Source: Blautia sp. AF19-10LB
GTDB taxonomy: Bacteria > Bacillota > Clostridia > Lachnospirales > Lachnospiraceae
DNA: 64,000 bases
Reading direction: 5' to 3'
Assembly: GCF_003461245.1 (NCBI RefSeq)
Contig: NZ_QTWS01000001.1
Span: 17,496 to 81,495, forward strand
The position numbers were made by a program, and so were the translations under genes. Shown here in pieces: positions 34,361 to 44,304 of the stretch. Every line of letters begins with the position of its first letter. Position 1 is the stretch's first letter. The notes below the pieces were generated by a model, which made no database searches, was not told the DNA's origin, and saw only the letters and a program-made list of their open reading frames with translations.

Positions 34361-35659
34361 TCAGGATTCTTTGCTTTCGTCAGGTTCCTCTGCATCTTCA
34401 ACAGCAGGTTCTGGAAGATAGACATGTACCCGTTCGATACGGTTCTTGTCAAGCTTGTCGACAACCAGTCTGACATTGTCAGTGGTGACAACTTCATCGC
34501 CATCCTCTGGGAGCCGGTCGAGATGTTCGATGATCAGACCGCCGAGAGAATCATAATCCTCGGAAGTAAATTCCGTATGAAGATGATCGTTGACATCGTC
34601 AAGGCTCATGGAGCCCTCAACAATATATTCCTGATCGGAAATTTTCTTGATGAGTTCGTCTTCGTTCTCGTCGTATTCGTCGTGAATCTCACCGACGATC
34701 TCCTCAAGGATATCCTCGAGGGTGATAAGACCGGTCATCTCGCCGTATTCGTCAAGAACGATAGCGATATTAAAAGTAGATTCCCTCATTTCCACGAGAA
34801 GATCAGAGATATCCTTGTATTCATAGGTAAAATGTGGCTTACGGAGAAAGTTCCTGATATCAAAAGGATCATCCTGATTATAAAGAAGAAGGTCCTTCAT
34901 ATTGATGATACCAACGATATTGTCCTGTGTGTCCTCATAGACTGGAAGACGGGTAAATCTGTCTGTACGGAAAATATCGATCAGTTCTTCGTAAGTATTG
35001 TTTACGTTGGCAAAAGTTACATTGACACGGGGAACCATGATGTCCTTGGCATCTGCATCTCCGAGATCGAAAACGTTGTAGATCATTTTTTTCTCGTCGG
35101 ATTCAATGACGCCATCTTCGTGGCTGACATCCACGATGGTACGGAGCTCTTCCTCGGTCATGGCTTTGTTGACAGCATCCGGATCTACATGCAGGATGTA
35201 CAGGAAAAATCTGGATATCAAATTGATCACAAAGATCACGGGTGTCATGAGAGTCATCAGAAAATGAATGACAGTGATATAACGCAGGGTAAGCTTTTCG
35301 GAATTAAGTGTTGCATAGTTTTTTGGTGTGATCTCTCCGAATACCAGGATCGCAACTGTCAGTGCCAGCGTTGCAATGCTGACCATGTAGCCTCCCAGGT
35401 GATATGCAAGTGTAGTTGCAAGCGATGATGCATATACGTTTACGATGTTGTTACCAATCAGGATCGCACTGAGCATCTTGGGAGTCTTATTCTCCAGAAT
35501 GTCCAGGGCAAGAGCTGCTCGTCTGTTGCCGTCATCTGACAGGGTACGAAGCCGGATCCTGTTTACAGACATCAGTGCTGTCTCAATCGAAGAGAAGAAA
35601 GCAGAGAGTGCCAGCAAAACAGCAAGTACGATAAATTGGTAAGTGTCACGTATGTCCAC
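34361..35659 (-). CDS. CorC/HlyC-family (DUF21-CBS) membrane transporter
   Basis: A 432-aa protein. The N-terminal DUF21/CNNM membrane domain (~1-190) has FSSIETALMSVNRIRLRTL and FGEITPKNYATLN. Paired CBS domains follow (~200-330, with DIMVPRVNVTFANVNN and DNIVGIINMKDLL), then a C-terminal CorC_HlyC domain (~345-420, with DYDSLGGLIIEHLDRLPEDG). Family members transport Mg2+ or Na+; the older name haemolysin is misleading. The tail is acidic. It stands alone. Confidence 0.88.
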   Translation of the reverse strand: MDIRDTYQFIVLAVLLALSAFFSSIETALMSVNRIRLRTLSDDGNRRAALALDILENKTPKMLSAILIGNNIVNVYASSLATTLAYHLGGYMVSIATLALTVAILVFGEITPKNYATLNSEKLTLRYITVIHFLMTLMTPVIFVINLISRFFLYILHVDPDAVNKAMTEEELRTIVDVSHEDGVIESDEKKMIYNVFDLGDADAKDIMVPRVNVTFANVNNTYEELIDIFRTDRFTRLPVYEDTQDNIVGIINMKDLLLYNQDDPFDIRNFLRKPHFTYEYKDISDLLVEMRESTFNIAIVLDEYGEMTGLITLEDILEEIVGEIHDEYDENEDELIKKISDQEYIVEGSMSLDDVNDHLHTEFTSEDYDSLGGLIIEHLDRLPEDGDEVVTTDNVRLVVDKLDKNRIERVHVYLPEPAVEDAEEPDESKES

Positions 35660-35784
35660 TTTAAATGTTCACTCCTTTGGTGTTTTAATAAAAATAAAAT
35701 AAATACCTTAATGGTAAAAATATGCATTTATTATATACTGTTTTTATTACTTTGGCAAGTTTTTATAAAAGAGCATATACAACG

Positions 35785-35818
35785 AAAAAACTGCCCGACC
35801 TGTCAGTGGCGGGCAGTT
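35785..35818 (-). terminator. Terminator after purC
   Basis: AACTGCCCG / CGGGCAGTT stem with a T6 run on the minus strand, just beyond the purC stop. Confidence 0.8.
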
Positions 35819-35834
35819 ATGAAGCATAGATTGA

Positions 35835-36707
35835 TCATGCAAGTTCTTTGCCGGTAAGCATCTTGTATGCCTGGAGATATTTGGCGATGGTCTTGTCAAC
35901 GATCTCCTGCGGAAGTGTCCAGTCATTTCCTGGATTGGCTTTGAGCCAGTCACGTGCGAACTGTTTGTCGAAGGATGGCTGTCCATGTCCTGGTTCGTAG
36001 CCTTCTAATGGCCAGAAACGGGAGCTGTCAGGAGTAAGCATCTCATCACCAATCACCATGTTTCCGTCCTCGTCAAGACCGAATTCGAACTTGGTGTCTG
36101 CGATGATGATTCCCTTGCTCAGTGCATATTCTGCACATTTTTTATATAATGCGATGGTATTGTCACGAAGTTTTTCTGCAAGCTCGCGTCCTCTGCCCGG
36201 GAAGTATTTCTCCAGGTGGTCGATGCTCTGCTCGAAGGAGATATTCTCGTCGTGATCACCGATCTCAGCTTTGGTAGATGGTGTGTAGATCGGCTCAGGC
36301 AGCTTGTCGGATTCCTTTAAACCTTCCGGAAGTTTGATACCACAGACAGTGCCGTTTTCTTTGTAGCTTGCCCAGCCGCTTCCGGTGATATAGCCACGGA
36401 CGATACACTCGATCGGGAGCATGTTGAGCTTACGGCACATCATGGATTTGCCTTCGTATTTCTCCTGCTGGAAAAATTCCGGCATATCCTTTACATCGAC
36501 AGAAATCATATGGTTGGGCAGAATATCCTCTGTCAGATCGAACCAGAATTTGGACATCTGTGTCAGTACAGTGCCTTTTTTGGTGACTTCATTGTTCAGG
36601 ATCACATCGAAACAACTGATACGGTCGGTGGCAACCATGATCAGGCTGTCGCCATTGTCATAAATCTCACGTACTTTACCTTCTTTGATTGGTTTTAATT
36701 CCTGCAT
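35835..36707 (-). CDS. purC: SAICAR synthetase
   Basis: A 290-aa enzyme (bacterial long form) joining CAIR and aspartate in purine synthesis. [21 protein letters not shown] opens the ATP-grasp-like fold. [54 protein letters not shown] and [13 protein letters not shown] are the family signatures. The start is taken as ATG 36705-36707 ([12 protein letters not shown]) because GAGG lies upstream; an in-frame ATG at 36725 lacks a site. It is monocistronic here, not in a pur operon. Confidence 0.93.
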   Translation of the reverse strand: MQELKPIKEGKVREIYDNGDSLIMVATDRISCFDVILNNEVTKKGTVLTQMSKFWFDLTEDILPNHMISVDVKDMPEFFQQEKYEGKSMMCRKLNMLPIECIVRGYITGSGWASYKENGTVCGIKLPEGLKESDKLPEPIYTPSTKAEIGDHDENISFEQSIDHLEKYFPGRGRELAEKLRDNTIALYKKCAEYALSKGIIIADTKFEFGLDEDGNMVIGDEMLTPDSSRFWPLEGYEPGHGQPSFDKQFARDWLKANPGNDWTLPQEIVDKTIAKYLQAYKMLTGKELA

Positions 36708-36954
36708 CTTCTCATACCTCGTCATTTGGTTTTTTGATTGGAAATTTTACAGTAGTAAAGTATCACTTTTTATGCCGGACTGTCAAGAGAGATTTTGACA
36801 AGCATGTGATTAAATGCAAAAAATATATATTAATGTGAAAATTTGCACAGAACTATGGTTGTTTTAGGACAATTCTGTTATAATATAACTAAACGAATTG
36901 CGCAGCTTGCTGCGGAACAATCCGTATATAGAAGACAAAAGGCAGGTGAGCAGA

Positions 36955-37335
36955 ATGGCAGGCAGAAAGAAGGATCCGCTGCACAAGAGCTTTAGTTATG
37001 CTTTTGAAGGGATTTTTACTTGCATCAGAAATGAAAGAAATATGAAGATACATATTGCAGTCGCGGCTCTTGTCGTGATCGCCGGATGGATCCTGGGACT
37101 TTCGATCACAGAATGGTGCATCTGTCTTGGGCTGTTCGGGCTTGTGATGGCACTGGAACTGGTCAACACAGCAGTTGAGGCTGTGGTAGATCTCGTGACC
37201 ACCGAGCGTCATCCGCTTGCAAAGATCGCCAAGGATACGGCAGCAGGAGCAGTCCTGATCGCAGCGATCATGGCAGCGATCGTCGGACTTCTGATCTTTG
37301 TACCGAAAGGGCTTTTGTTTCTGAAGCAACTTTAA
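36955..37335 (+). CDS. dgkA: Diacylglycerol/undecaprenol kinase
   Basis: A 126-aa membrane kinase with three helices. SFSYAFEGIFTCIRNERNMKIH is the amphipathic N-terminus, and ALELVNTAVEAVVDL holds the catalytic Glu and Asn residues of DgkA. KIAKDTAAGAVLIAA is the third helix. Gram-positive members phosphorylate undecaprenol for cell-wall recycling. ATG 36955 has AGGTGAG upstream. A TATAAT at 36880-36885 gives a plausible promoter. Confidence 0.9.
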   Translation: MAGRKKDPLHKSFSYAFEGIFTCIRNERNMKIHIAVAALVVIAGWILGLSITEWCICLGLFGLVMALELVNTAVEAVVDLVTTERHPLAKIAKDTAAGAVLIAAIMAAIVGLLIFVPKGLLFLKQL

Positions 37336-37369
37336 AAATGATAAGATTTTATGAAAGGAGATATATATT

Positions 37370-37756
37370 ATGGAATTAGGAGACGGACTTAAAAAACTTT
37401 TACTCGCAGGCGTAGGTACTGTTGCAGTGACAGCAGAGAAATCCAAGGAGATCCTGGACGAGCTGGTTAAGAAAGGTGAACTTACCGTAGAGCAGGGCAA
37501 GGTTCTGAATCAGGAACTGAAACACAACATCAAAGAAACAATCAAGACCAAGACAACACCTGCACCGAAAGCACCGAAGGAAGACATCAAGGATACCCTT
37601 GCCAAACTTTCACCGGAGCAGCTTGCAGAACTCAAAGAGCAGATCCTCAAGATGGAAGCACCAAAGGCAGAGGAAGCACCAAAAACCGAAGAAGCTCCAA
37701 AGGAAGAAGCTCCTGCAGCAGCTGAAGAGCCGGCACAGGAAACAACGGAAGAATAA
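37370..37756 (+). CDS. Phasin-like granule or membrane-associated protein
   Basis: A 128-aa protein. A helical N-terminus, LGDGLKKLLLAGVGTVAVTAEKS and KEILDELVKKGELTVEQGK, resembles phasin/PhaF-type proteins. A middle helix, LAKLSPEQLAELKEQILKME, follows. A low-complexity tail rich in Ala, Pro, Glu and Lys ends it. No PHA synthase is in the window. The gene sits 21 bases before a UbiB-family kinase gene with a good ribosome site; this pairing recurs in Firmicutes, so a shared lipid-related role is likely. The function is not established. Confidence 0.7.
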   Translation: MELGDGLKKLLLAGVGTVAVTAEKSKEILDELVKKGELTVEQGKVLNQELKHNIKETIKTKTTPAPKAPKEDIKDTLAKLSPEQLAELKEQILKMEAPKAEEAPKTEEAPKEEAPAAAEEPAQETTEE

Positions 37757-37777
37757 ACAACAGAAACGGAGCAGCAA

Positions 37778-39376
37778 ATGAGCAGACCAGACAATGAAGC
37801 AGAGCAGAAAGACGGCTACGGAGAGCGCCTCAAAGAAATCACCGCTGTTCTGAAGAAACATTCTATCACGCGAGGTGTCTCTCCGGAGAAACTTCGTCTT
37901 ATACTGGAAGATCTGGGCCCAACTTATATCAAGTTGGGTCAGCTTATGTCACTTCGTTCAGACATCCTTCCCAAGCGTTACTGTGATGAGCTGATGAAAC
38001 TGTGTTCCGATGTACCGCCGATGCCTTTTTCGGAGGTGATCGAGGTTTTGGAAGAGTCGATGGGATGTCCCTGGCAGGCAGAGTTCAAAGAGATCCAGGA
38101 GCGACCACTCGGTTCCGCCTCCATTGCACAGGTTCACCGGGCAACGCTCAAAACAGGCGAGGAAGTTGTCGTCAAAGTACAGCGCAAGGGAATCTACGAG
38201 ACGATGGCAAGGGACATTGGCCTGATGCACAAGGCAGTGCGGCTGATGCCGCCGGTCAGCATCAAGGGTGCCGTTGACCTGAACATGGTCTTAAGCGAAC
38301 TGTGGACAGTGACACAGGAGGAGATGAACTTCCTGACAGAAGCCGCCAACATTTCCGAGTTTGCCAAAAAGAACAAGGGCGTTGCCTTTGTAAAAACGCC
38401 GATCCTGTATCGGGAATATACGACGACGCATGTACTGGTCATGGAATATATTGACGGGATCGCGATTAACGATAAAGAAAAACTTCTGCAGAACGGCTAT
38501 GACCTGAATGAGATCGGAAGCAAGTTTGTGGACAACTTTATCAAGCAGGTGATCGAGGATGGCTTTTTCCATGCGGATCCTCATCCTGGCAATGTGCGGA
38601 TCCAGGGCGGCAAGATCGTCTGGATCGATATGGGGATGATGGGAAGGCTCACGGAGAGAGACAGAGAACTGATCAGCCAGGCTGTGGAAGGCGTGGCACT
38701 GAATGATATCGGAAAGATCCAGGATGCAGTTCTGGCACTTGGAGAATTCAAGGGCAAACCCGACCACAGCAAGCTCTATCAGGATATCCAGGATCTGATG
38801 GAGAAATATGGAACTGCAGATATCGGAAATATCGATCTTGCAGAGGTCATGGTAGATCTCATGGAGGTCATGAAGGAAAACAAGATCATGATGCCTCACG
38901 GACTTACCATGCTGGCGCGGGGTCTGACTCATGTAGAAGGAGTCCTTGCAGATATCAGTCCGGAGATCAATATGGTCCAGATTGCGGCAGCCCGCATCAA
39001 AGAAGAATTTTTTGGCGAGGGAAACTGGAAGAAGGAGCTCAGGGCAAATACCAAAAACATCTACCGGTCCTTCAAGAAATCCATCGAAGTTCCGTCGCTT
39101 GCAGCAGATTTTCTGCAGGGCTGCATGAAGGGACAGACGAAGATCAATCTGGATCTCCATGTGGCAGATGATCTTTCCAGACTGCTCCGAAGGCTGGTGC
39201 GAAATATCGTTATGGGACTGTGGGTGATGGCACTTCTGATCAGTTCCAGTATTATCTGTACGACAGATATGAAGCCAAAGCTGTGGGGGATCCCGGCGTT
39301 GGGAGCACTGGGGTATATCAGTGCGTTTATCATTGTGATGTATGTGTTTTTGAAACACTTTTTTTCAAAAAAATAA
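37778..39376 (+). CDS. UbiB/ABC1 (AarF) atypical kinase
   Basis: A 532-aa protein of the UbiB family. The signature KxGQ motif appears as LGPTYIKLGQLMSLRSDILP. The ATP-binding region has RPLGSASIAQVHRATL and the Ala-rich loop, with a Lys in EEVVVKVQRKG. The catalytic region has DGFFHADPHPGNVRI and VWIDMGMMGRL. Two C-terminal membrane helices (~490-530) anchor it. In respiring bacteria the family supports ubiquinone synthesis; this organism shows no quinone pathway, so a general isoprenoid or lipid ATPase role is likelier. Confidence 0.88.
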   Translation: MSRPDNEAEQKDGYGERLKEITAVLKKHSITRGVSPEKLRLILEDLGPTYIKLGQLMSLRSDILPKRYCDELMKLCSDVPPMPFSEVIEVLEESMGCPWQAEFKEIQERPLGSASIAQVHRATLKTGEEVVVKVQRKGIYETMARDIGLMHKAVRLMPPVSIKGAVDLNMVLSELWTVTQEEMNFLTEAANISEFAKKNKGVAFVKTPILYREYTTTHVLVMEYIDGIAINDKEKLLQNGYDLNEIGSKFVDNFIKQVIEDGFFHADPHPGNVRIQGGKIVWIDMGMMGRLTERDRELISQAVEGVALNDIGKIQDAVLALGEFKGKPDHSKLYQDIQDLMEKYGTADIGNIDLAEVMVDLMEVMKENKIMMPHGLTMLARGLTHVEGVLADISPEINMVQIAAARIKEEFFGEGNWKKELRANTKNIYRSFKKSIEVPSLAADFLQGCMKGQTKINLDLHVADDLSRLLRRLVRNIVMGLWVMALLISSSIICTTDMKPKLWGIPALGALGYISAFIIVMYVFLKHFFSKK

Positions 39377-39397
39377 TACCAGGAGGAATTTTTTTAA

Positions 39398-39817
39398 ATG
39401 AGTACAAAAGCAGAACAGGCGATCGCATTTCACGATCAGGGATATAACTGTGCACAGGCAGTTGCATGTTCATTCTGTGAGGAGTTTGGAGTGGACAGAG
39501 AAGAGATGTTCAAGATCGCAGAAGGATTTGGTTTCGGAATGGGGATCATGGATATGTGCGGTGCGCTGTCAGGAATGATGATGGTGATCGGACTGCAGAA
39601 CAGTGTGGGAGATCCGGAGAAAGGCAAGATGACCAAGGGCGATACCTACAAGAAAGCCAAAGCCTACATCAACAAATTTGCAGAGCAGAACGGCTCCTAT
39701 CTCTGCCGCGACCTCAAAGGCGTAGAGACCGGAAAAATTCTCCGTGCCTGCCCGGACTGCATCCGCGATGCAGTTGCCCTGACAGAAGAATATCTGGCAT
39801 CACAGAAAGAGAAATAA
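39398..39817 (+). CDS. C_GCAxxG_C_C family redox protein
   Basis: A 139-aa protein with the spaced cysteines of the family: GYNCAQAVACSFC near 16-26, DMCGALSGMMMVIG near 52, then YLCRDL near 102 and ACPDCIRDAV near 116-119. Members are small, probably redox-active proteins of anaerobes, often near metallo-enzymes; function is unknown. AGGAGG precedes the ATG, and a terminator follows. It may share the transcript with the UbiB gene 21 bases upstream. Confidence 0.8.
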   Translation: MSTKAEQAIAFHDQGYNCAQAVACSFCEEFGVDREEMFKIAEGFGFGMGIMDMCGALSGMMMVIGLQNSVGDPEKGKMTKGDTYKKAKAYINKFAEQNGSYLCRDLKGVETGKILRACPDCIRDAVALTEEYLASQKEK

Positions 39818-39835
39818 TAATATCAATAACAAACA

Positions 39836-39887
39836 AAAATCCTGCCACAGCAGAGAGGAATACCTTTCTGGTCCGGCAGGATTTTTT
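39836..39887 (+). terminator. Rho-independent terminator
   Basis: AAAATCCTGCC (39836-39846) pairs with GGCAGGATTTT at 39875-39885, with a T6 run. Confidence 0.8.
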
Positions 39888-39948
39888 GATATTGCATATT
39901 GAGGAAACACCGGCGGTGCATTCATTGATCTTTACGAAAGATCCAGGA

Positions 39949-41712
39949 TCATTCAGCAACTTTGACAAACTGGCTGTTATAAAGATTCTGGTAAAATCCG
40001 CCTTTCGCCATCAGTTCTTCGTGAGAGCCCTGTTCGATGATGCTTCCGTCTTTCATGACGAGGATCTCGTCTGCATTTCGGATCGTGGACAGACGGTGTG
40101 CAACGATGAAGCTGGTACGACCCTCCATCAGACGATCAAACGCTTCCTGAACCATGAGTTCGGTTCGTGTATCGATGCTTGATGTTGCTTCATCCAGGAT
40201 CAGCATAGGCGGCAGGCAGAGCATGACACGGGTGATGCACAGAAGCTGCTTCTCACCCTGGCTTAAGCTGTCTTCCTTGAGCATGGTATCAAGTTTGTCC
40301 GGGAGACGGCGGATGAATTCCCAGCTGTGGGAACGCTTTGCTGCCTCGATGATCTCTTCGTCAGTGGCATCTGGTTTGCCGATGTTGATATTGTCACGGA
40401 CAGTACCGTTTTTGATCCAGGTTTCCTGAAGGACCATACCGAAGCTGCTTCGTAAGGAATGGCGGGAGATCTCGTTGATCGGATGTCCGTCGATGGAAAT
40501 GGTTCCTCCGGTCACATCATAAAATCTCATCAGCAGGTTGATAAAAGTAGTTTTACCGCATCCGGTCGGTCCAACGATCGCGATACGTTTACCAGGCTCT
40601 GCATGGAGATTGAAGTCTTCGATAAGCTTCTTGTCCGGAACATAGCGGAAGCTGACATTGTCGATATCGACTTCACCTTTAACATCGGAAATCGTTTCCT
40701 CAGGATCTTTGCTTTCCGGTTCTTCTTCCAGAAGTGCGAAGATTCTGGTGGCGCAGGCAAGTGCGTTCTGAAGTTCTGTGATAACGGAACTGATATCATT
40801 GAATGGTTTCATGTACTGGTTCGCATAGGAGAGCAGTACAGAAAGTCCGCCGACAGTCAGAGCACCGCCAGGAATCATAAAGGCACCGACCAGAGCTACA
40901 CCTGCGTAGATGACGTTGTTTACGAAACGGGTAGACGGGTTGGTCAGACTACTGTAGAAGACAGCTTTCTGGCTGCATTCCTTTAATTCCTGGTTGATCT
41001 CGGCAAAGCGAGCAGAGGATTTGTCCTCGTAACCAAATGCCTGAACGATCTTCTGGTTTCCAATCATTTCCTCGATGAGAGCAGTCTGACGGCCGCGGGC
41101 ATCACTCTGTTTCCGGAACATATGGAAAGAACGTGAGGAAATGAATTTTGCCACAAAGAAGCTGAGTGGTGTCAGGACAATGACCATCAGTGTGATCCAG
41201 AAGTTCTTGGAAAACATGAAGATCAGAGTACCGATGATCGTCACGATACCGGAAAAAAGCTGTGTAAATCCAAGCAGAAGACCATCGGAAAGGATATCCG
41301 TATCCGCAATGACACGGCTGATGATATCTCCGGTACTGTGTCCGTCCAGATAGGAAAGCGGAAGCTTCTGGATGTGACGGATCGCTTTGGCACGGATGTC
41401 CTGCACGGTACGGAAAGTCATACGGTTGTTGATGATGTTCATGATCCAGGTAGCAAGACTGGATACAACGACCATGACAAGGATCCTGGAAAGGTAATAC
41501 CACATCCTCTGGAAGTTTACCTGATGTTCTGCAACGACCTGGTCGATTGCGTCACCAAACAGTACCGGCACGTAGAGCTGAAGGACTACGGAGACTGCGG
41601 CAAGGATGATACTGAGAATCAGGAGCAGACGGTATCTTCCGATGAAACGGAGTACCTTCCACAAAGTTTCTGTGCTGTTTGCATTTGACTGCTGTTTGTT
41701 TTTTGTACTCAT
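39949..41712 (-). CDS. ABC exporter half-transporter, subunit B
   Basis: A 587-aa type IV exporter: six membrane helices (~20-310), then the nucleotide-binding domain. Walker A is GPTGCGKTT, the signature is LSQGEKQLL (non-canonical in place of LSGGQ), Walker B is MLILDEATSSIDT with the catalytic Glu, and the H-loop is IVAHRLSTI. It overlaps the upstream partner by 4 bases. With the partner, whose Walker B lacks the catalytic Glu, it forms an asymmetric heterodimer like BmrCD or TM287/288. Likely multidrug, peptide or lipid export. Confidence 0.88.
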   Translation of the reverse strand: MSTKNKQQSNANSTETLWKVLRFIGRYRLLLILSIILAAVSVVLQLYVPVLFGDAIDQVVAEHQVNFQRMWYYLSRILVMVVVSSLATWIMNIINNRMTFRTVQDIRAKAIRHIQKLPLSYLDGHSTGDIISRVIADTDILSDGLLLGFTQLFSGIVTIIGTLIFMFSKNFWITLMVIVLTPLSFFVAKFISSRSFHMFRKQSDARGRQTALIEEMIGNQKIVQAFGYEDKSSARFAEINQELKECSQKAVFYSSLTNPSTRFVNNVIYAGVALVGAFMIPGGALTVGGLSVLLSYANQYMKPFNDISSVITELQNALACATRIFALLEEEPESKDPEETISDVKGEVDIDNVSFRYVPDKKLIEDFNLHAEPGKRIAIVGPTGCGKTTFINLLMRFYDVTGGTISIDGHPINEISRHSLRSSFGMVLQETWIKNGTVRDNINIGKPDATDEEIIEAAKRSHSWEFIRRLPDKLDTMLKEDSLSQGEKQLLCITRVMLCLPPMLILDEATSSIDTRTELMVQEAFDRLMEGRTSFIVAHRLSTIRNADEILVMKDGSIIEQGSHEELMAKGGFYQNLYNSQFVKVAE

Positions 41713-43490
41713 GATAAGGTCACCTCCGCAGCATTGCCGGAAACGGCAGTTTTTGAAGAATCATATTTTGCCCGTTCTTCAGGGAACTGGGAGAAGTAGA
41801 TCGCTCGGTAGATCTCGCAGGAGCGGATCAGGTCATCATGAATGCCTTTGCCGACAAGCTCACCATCGTTCAGAACGAGGATCAGGTCTGCCTGACGGAT
41901 GCTGGCAGCTCGCTGAGATACCAGGAAGGTGGTGACATTGCCGCTCAACTGATGCAGGGATTTACGAAGTGCTGCATCTGTCGCAAAGTCAAGTGCACTG
42001 GCACTGTCGTCCAGGATCAGGAATTCTGGTTTCTTGACAACGGCACGCGCGATGGTGAGACGCTGTTTCTGTCCTCCGGAAAGGTTGCGGCCATTTTGTT
42101 CCAGTTTGAAATCAAGCTGACCATCCTTGCCTTCGACGATCTCACGCGCCTGGGCTGTTGTGAGTGCATCCCAGATCTCTGCATCTGTGGCATCGTCGCG
42201 TCCCCATTTCATGTTTTCGCGGATCGTTCCTTTAAAGAGGGCTGCACGCTGTGGTACAACACCGATTTTTTCACGGAGGTCATGCTGGCTGTAACTGCGG
42301 ATATCCTGTCCATCAATACGGACAGTACCCTGTGTCGCATCATAAAAACGTGCGATCAGATTGACAAGTGTGGATTTACCGCTTCCGGTACCGCCGATGA
42401 TACCAACTGTCTGGCCTTTTTTGACAGAGAAGCTGATATCGGAAAGGCTTGGTTCGCTGGAACCTGCATAGGCAAAAGTAACGTTCTCGAATTCGAGGGC
42501 ATTTTTGCCGGAAGTCTGAGCAGCGGAAGCTGCCGGGTACTCCATGGAAGTTTTTACTTTGAGGATATCTGCCACACGGCCTGCACAGGCTGCGGATTTG
42601 TTGAGGGTGATGATCAGGGAAGCCAGTTTGATAAGCTCGACGATCATCTGTGCCATATAGTTGTAGAGCGCTACGACCTCACCCTGCTGCATGTTTCCAA
42701 GGTTTACCTGGAGACCGGCGTTGCTGATCAGGATGACAGTCGCGATGTTGATGAGTACGTAAGTCACCGGATTGAGAAGGGCAGAAAGTCTGCCGACGAA
42801 TTCATTTAATTTAGTGAGCTGTTCGTTGCTCTCGTCAAATTCCTGTACGGATTCTTTTTCGCGGCAGAATGCACGGATGACGCGTACACCGGTGAGGTTT
42901 TCTCTGGTCAGTCTTGTGACGGTATCCAGACGGCTCTGTACCTTGCGGAAAAGCGGGATACTGAGATACATGATCACAAAAACGACCAGAAACAGGAATG
43001 GGATCGCAACGGCGAAGACCAGGGCACAGCGGAAGTTGATGGTGAATGCCATGACCATGGAGCCGAGTACGATAAACGGGCTTCGAAGAAGAAGACGAAG
43101 TCCCATATTTACACCATTCTGTACCTGGTTGATATCGTCGGTAAGGCGGGTGATCAGAGTGTCTGTTCCGAGGGTGTCGAGTTCCGTGTAAGAAAGTTTC
43201 TGTACATGGTCATAGACAGCCTGACGGAGTTCTGTGGCAAATCCAACGCTGGCCTTTGCAGCAAAAAACTGGGCTGTGATGCTGACTGTAAGTCCTGCAG
43301 CAGCCATCAGGACAAGGATAAAAAACCGTTCGATAATGTAATGACGGTCATTTCCTGTGATACCCACATCGATGATCTGGGCGATGACTACCGGAACAAG
43401 CAGGTCAAACACAACTTCCAGAAATTTGAAGAAAGGTGCAAGGATGCTTTCTTTCTTGTAGTTTCTCAGGTAGATTGCGAGAGATCGCAT
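41709..43490 (-). CDS. ABC exporter half-transporter, subunit A (degenerate site)
   Basis: A 593-aa partner of the preceding subunit. It starts MRSLAIYLRNYKKESILAPF, has six membrane helices, Walker A GGTGSGKST, signature LSGGQKQRL and Walker B FLILDDSASALDF. Asp replaces the catalytic Glu, and the H-loop His is replaced (LVSQRAASI). This is the degenerate half of a heterodimeric exporter. The same two-gene arrangement occurs again at 50989-54613. Confidence 0.88.
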   Translation of the reverse strand: MRSLAIYLRNYKKESILAPFFKFLEVVFDLLVPVVIAQIIDVGITGNDRHYIIERFFILVLMAAAGLTVSITAQFFAAKASVGFATELRQAVYDHVQKLSYTELDTLGTDTLITRLTDDINQVQNGVNMGLRLLLRSPFIVLGSMVMAFTINFRCALVFAVAIPFLFLVVFVIMYLSIPLFRKVQSRLDTVTRLTRENLTGVRVIRAFCREKESVQEFDESNEQLTKLNEFVGRLSALLNPVTYVLINIATVILISNAGLQVNLGNMQQGEVVALYNYMAQMIVELIKLASLIITLNKSAACAGRVADILKVKTSMEYPAASAAQTSGKNALEFENVTFAYAGSSEPSLSDISFSVKKGQTVGIIGGTGSGKSTLVNLIARFYDATQGTVRIDGQDIRSYSQHDLREKIGVVPQRAALFKGTIRENMKWGRDDATDAEIWDALTTAQAREIVEGKDGQLDFKLEQNGRNLSGGQKQRLTIARAVVKKPEFLILDDSASALDFATDAALRKSLHQLSGNVTTFLVSQRAASIRQADLILVLNDGELVGKGIHDDLIRSCEIYRAIYFSQFPEERAKYDSSKTAVSGNAAEVTLS

Positions 43491-43606
43491 TTTGTGTTTC
43501 CTCCATTTTTCTTGATGATTGACAATCCCTATTATAGTCCTGTATCATAAGGCTTGCAACGATTAAAAACAATATTTACTTATTATAGAAGAAAAGGGGT
43601 AGAAAT

Positions 43607-44278
43607 ATGCGGCGTGAGGTAACTCTGGAAGAGATTTCAGATGGAAGATTATATGATGCAAATGATATGGTAAAGGCAGACTGTCAGGATTGTAAGGGAT
43701 GCTGCGACTGCTGTAAGGGAATGGGAGATTCTGTGATCCTGGATCCGTATGATGTCTGTCGTCTGTCAAGAGGACTTGGAAAACAGCCACAGGAACTGAT
43801 CGGGACAGTTCTGGAACTTGGCGTATCTGACGGAAATATCCTTCCACATCTGATGATGAAGGGAAAAGAAGAGAGCTGTGTGTTCTTAAATGAAGAGGGC
43901 AGATGTTCTGTGCATGCGATCCGTCCGGGATTCTGCCGCCTGTTTCCACTTGGAAGATATTATACAGAAGATGGCTTTAAGTATATCATCCAGATCCATG
44001 AATGTGCGAAGAAAAACCGCTCCAAGATCAAAGTAAAGAAATGGATCGACACACCGGATCTTCGGCAGTACGAGAAATTTGTCTGGGACTGGCATCAGTT
44101 CCTTTTGGATGTGCAGGAAGTTTTTTATCAGACAGAGGACACGGAACTGATCAGAAACCTGAATATGTATGTGATCAGCCGTTTCTATACGAAACCGTAT
44201 GAAGAATCACAGGACTTCTATGCACAGTTCTACGAACGTCTGAAAGAAGCAAAAAACCTTCTGAGCCTTGGAGTATGA
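43607..44278 (+). CDS. YkgJ-type cysteine-cluster protein
   Basis: A 223-aa protein with an N-terminal group CQDCKGCCDCCKGMG, then CVFLNEEGRCSVHAIRPGFCRLFPLG, the pattern of the zinc/iron-chelating CxxCxxCC family (YkgJ/PF03692). The rest is helical and charged. The function is not known; a metal-cluster-binding role is inferred from the cysteines. It is convergent with the folate operon, and its 3' end forms part of the terminator hairpin. Confidence 0.8.
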   Translation: MRREVTLEEISDGRLYDANDMVKADCQDCKGCCDCCKGMGDSVILDPYDVCRLSRGLGKQPQELIGTVLELGVSDGNILPHLMMKGKEESCVFLNEEGRCSVHAIRPGFCRLFPLGRYYTEDGFKYIIQIHECAKKNRSKIKVKKWIDTPDLRQYEKFVWDWHQFLLDVQEVFYQTEDTELIRNLNMYVISRFYTKPYEESQDFYAQFYERLKEAKNLLSLGV

Positions 44279-44295
44279 CTCCGGACTCAGAAGGT
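44251..44295 (-). terminator. Terminator of the folate operon
   Basis: ACCTTCTGAG (44256-44265) pairs with CTCAGAAGGT (44286-44295); on the minus strand a T6 run follows. It overlaps the last codons of the convergent gene. Confidence 0.75.
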
Positions 44296-44304
44296 CTGAA
44301 AGCT

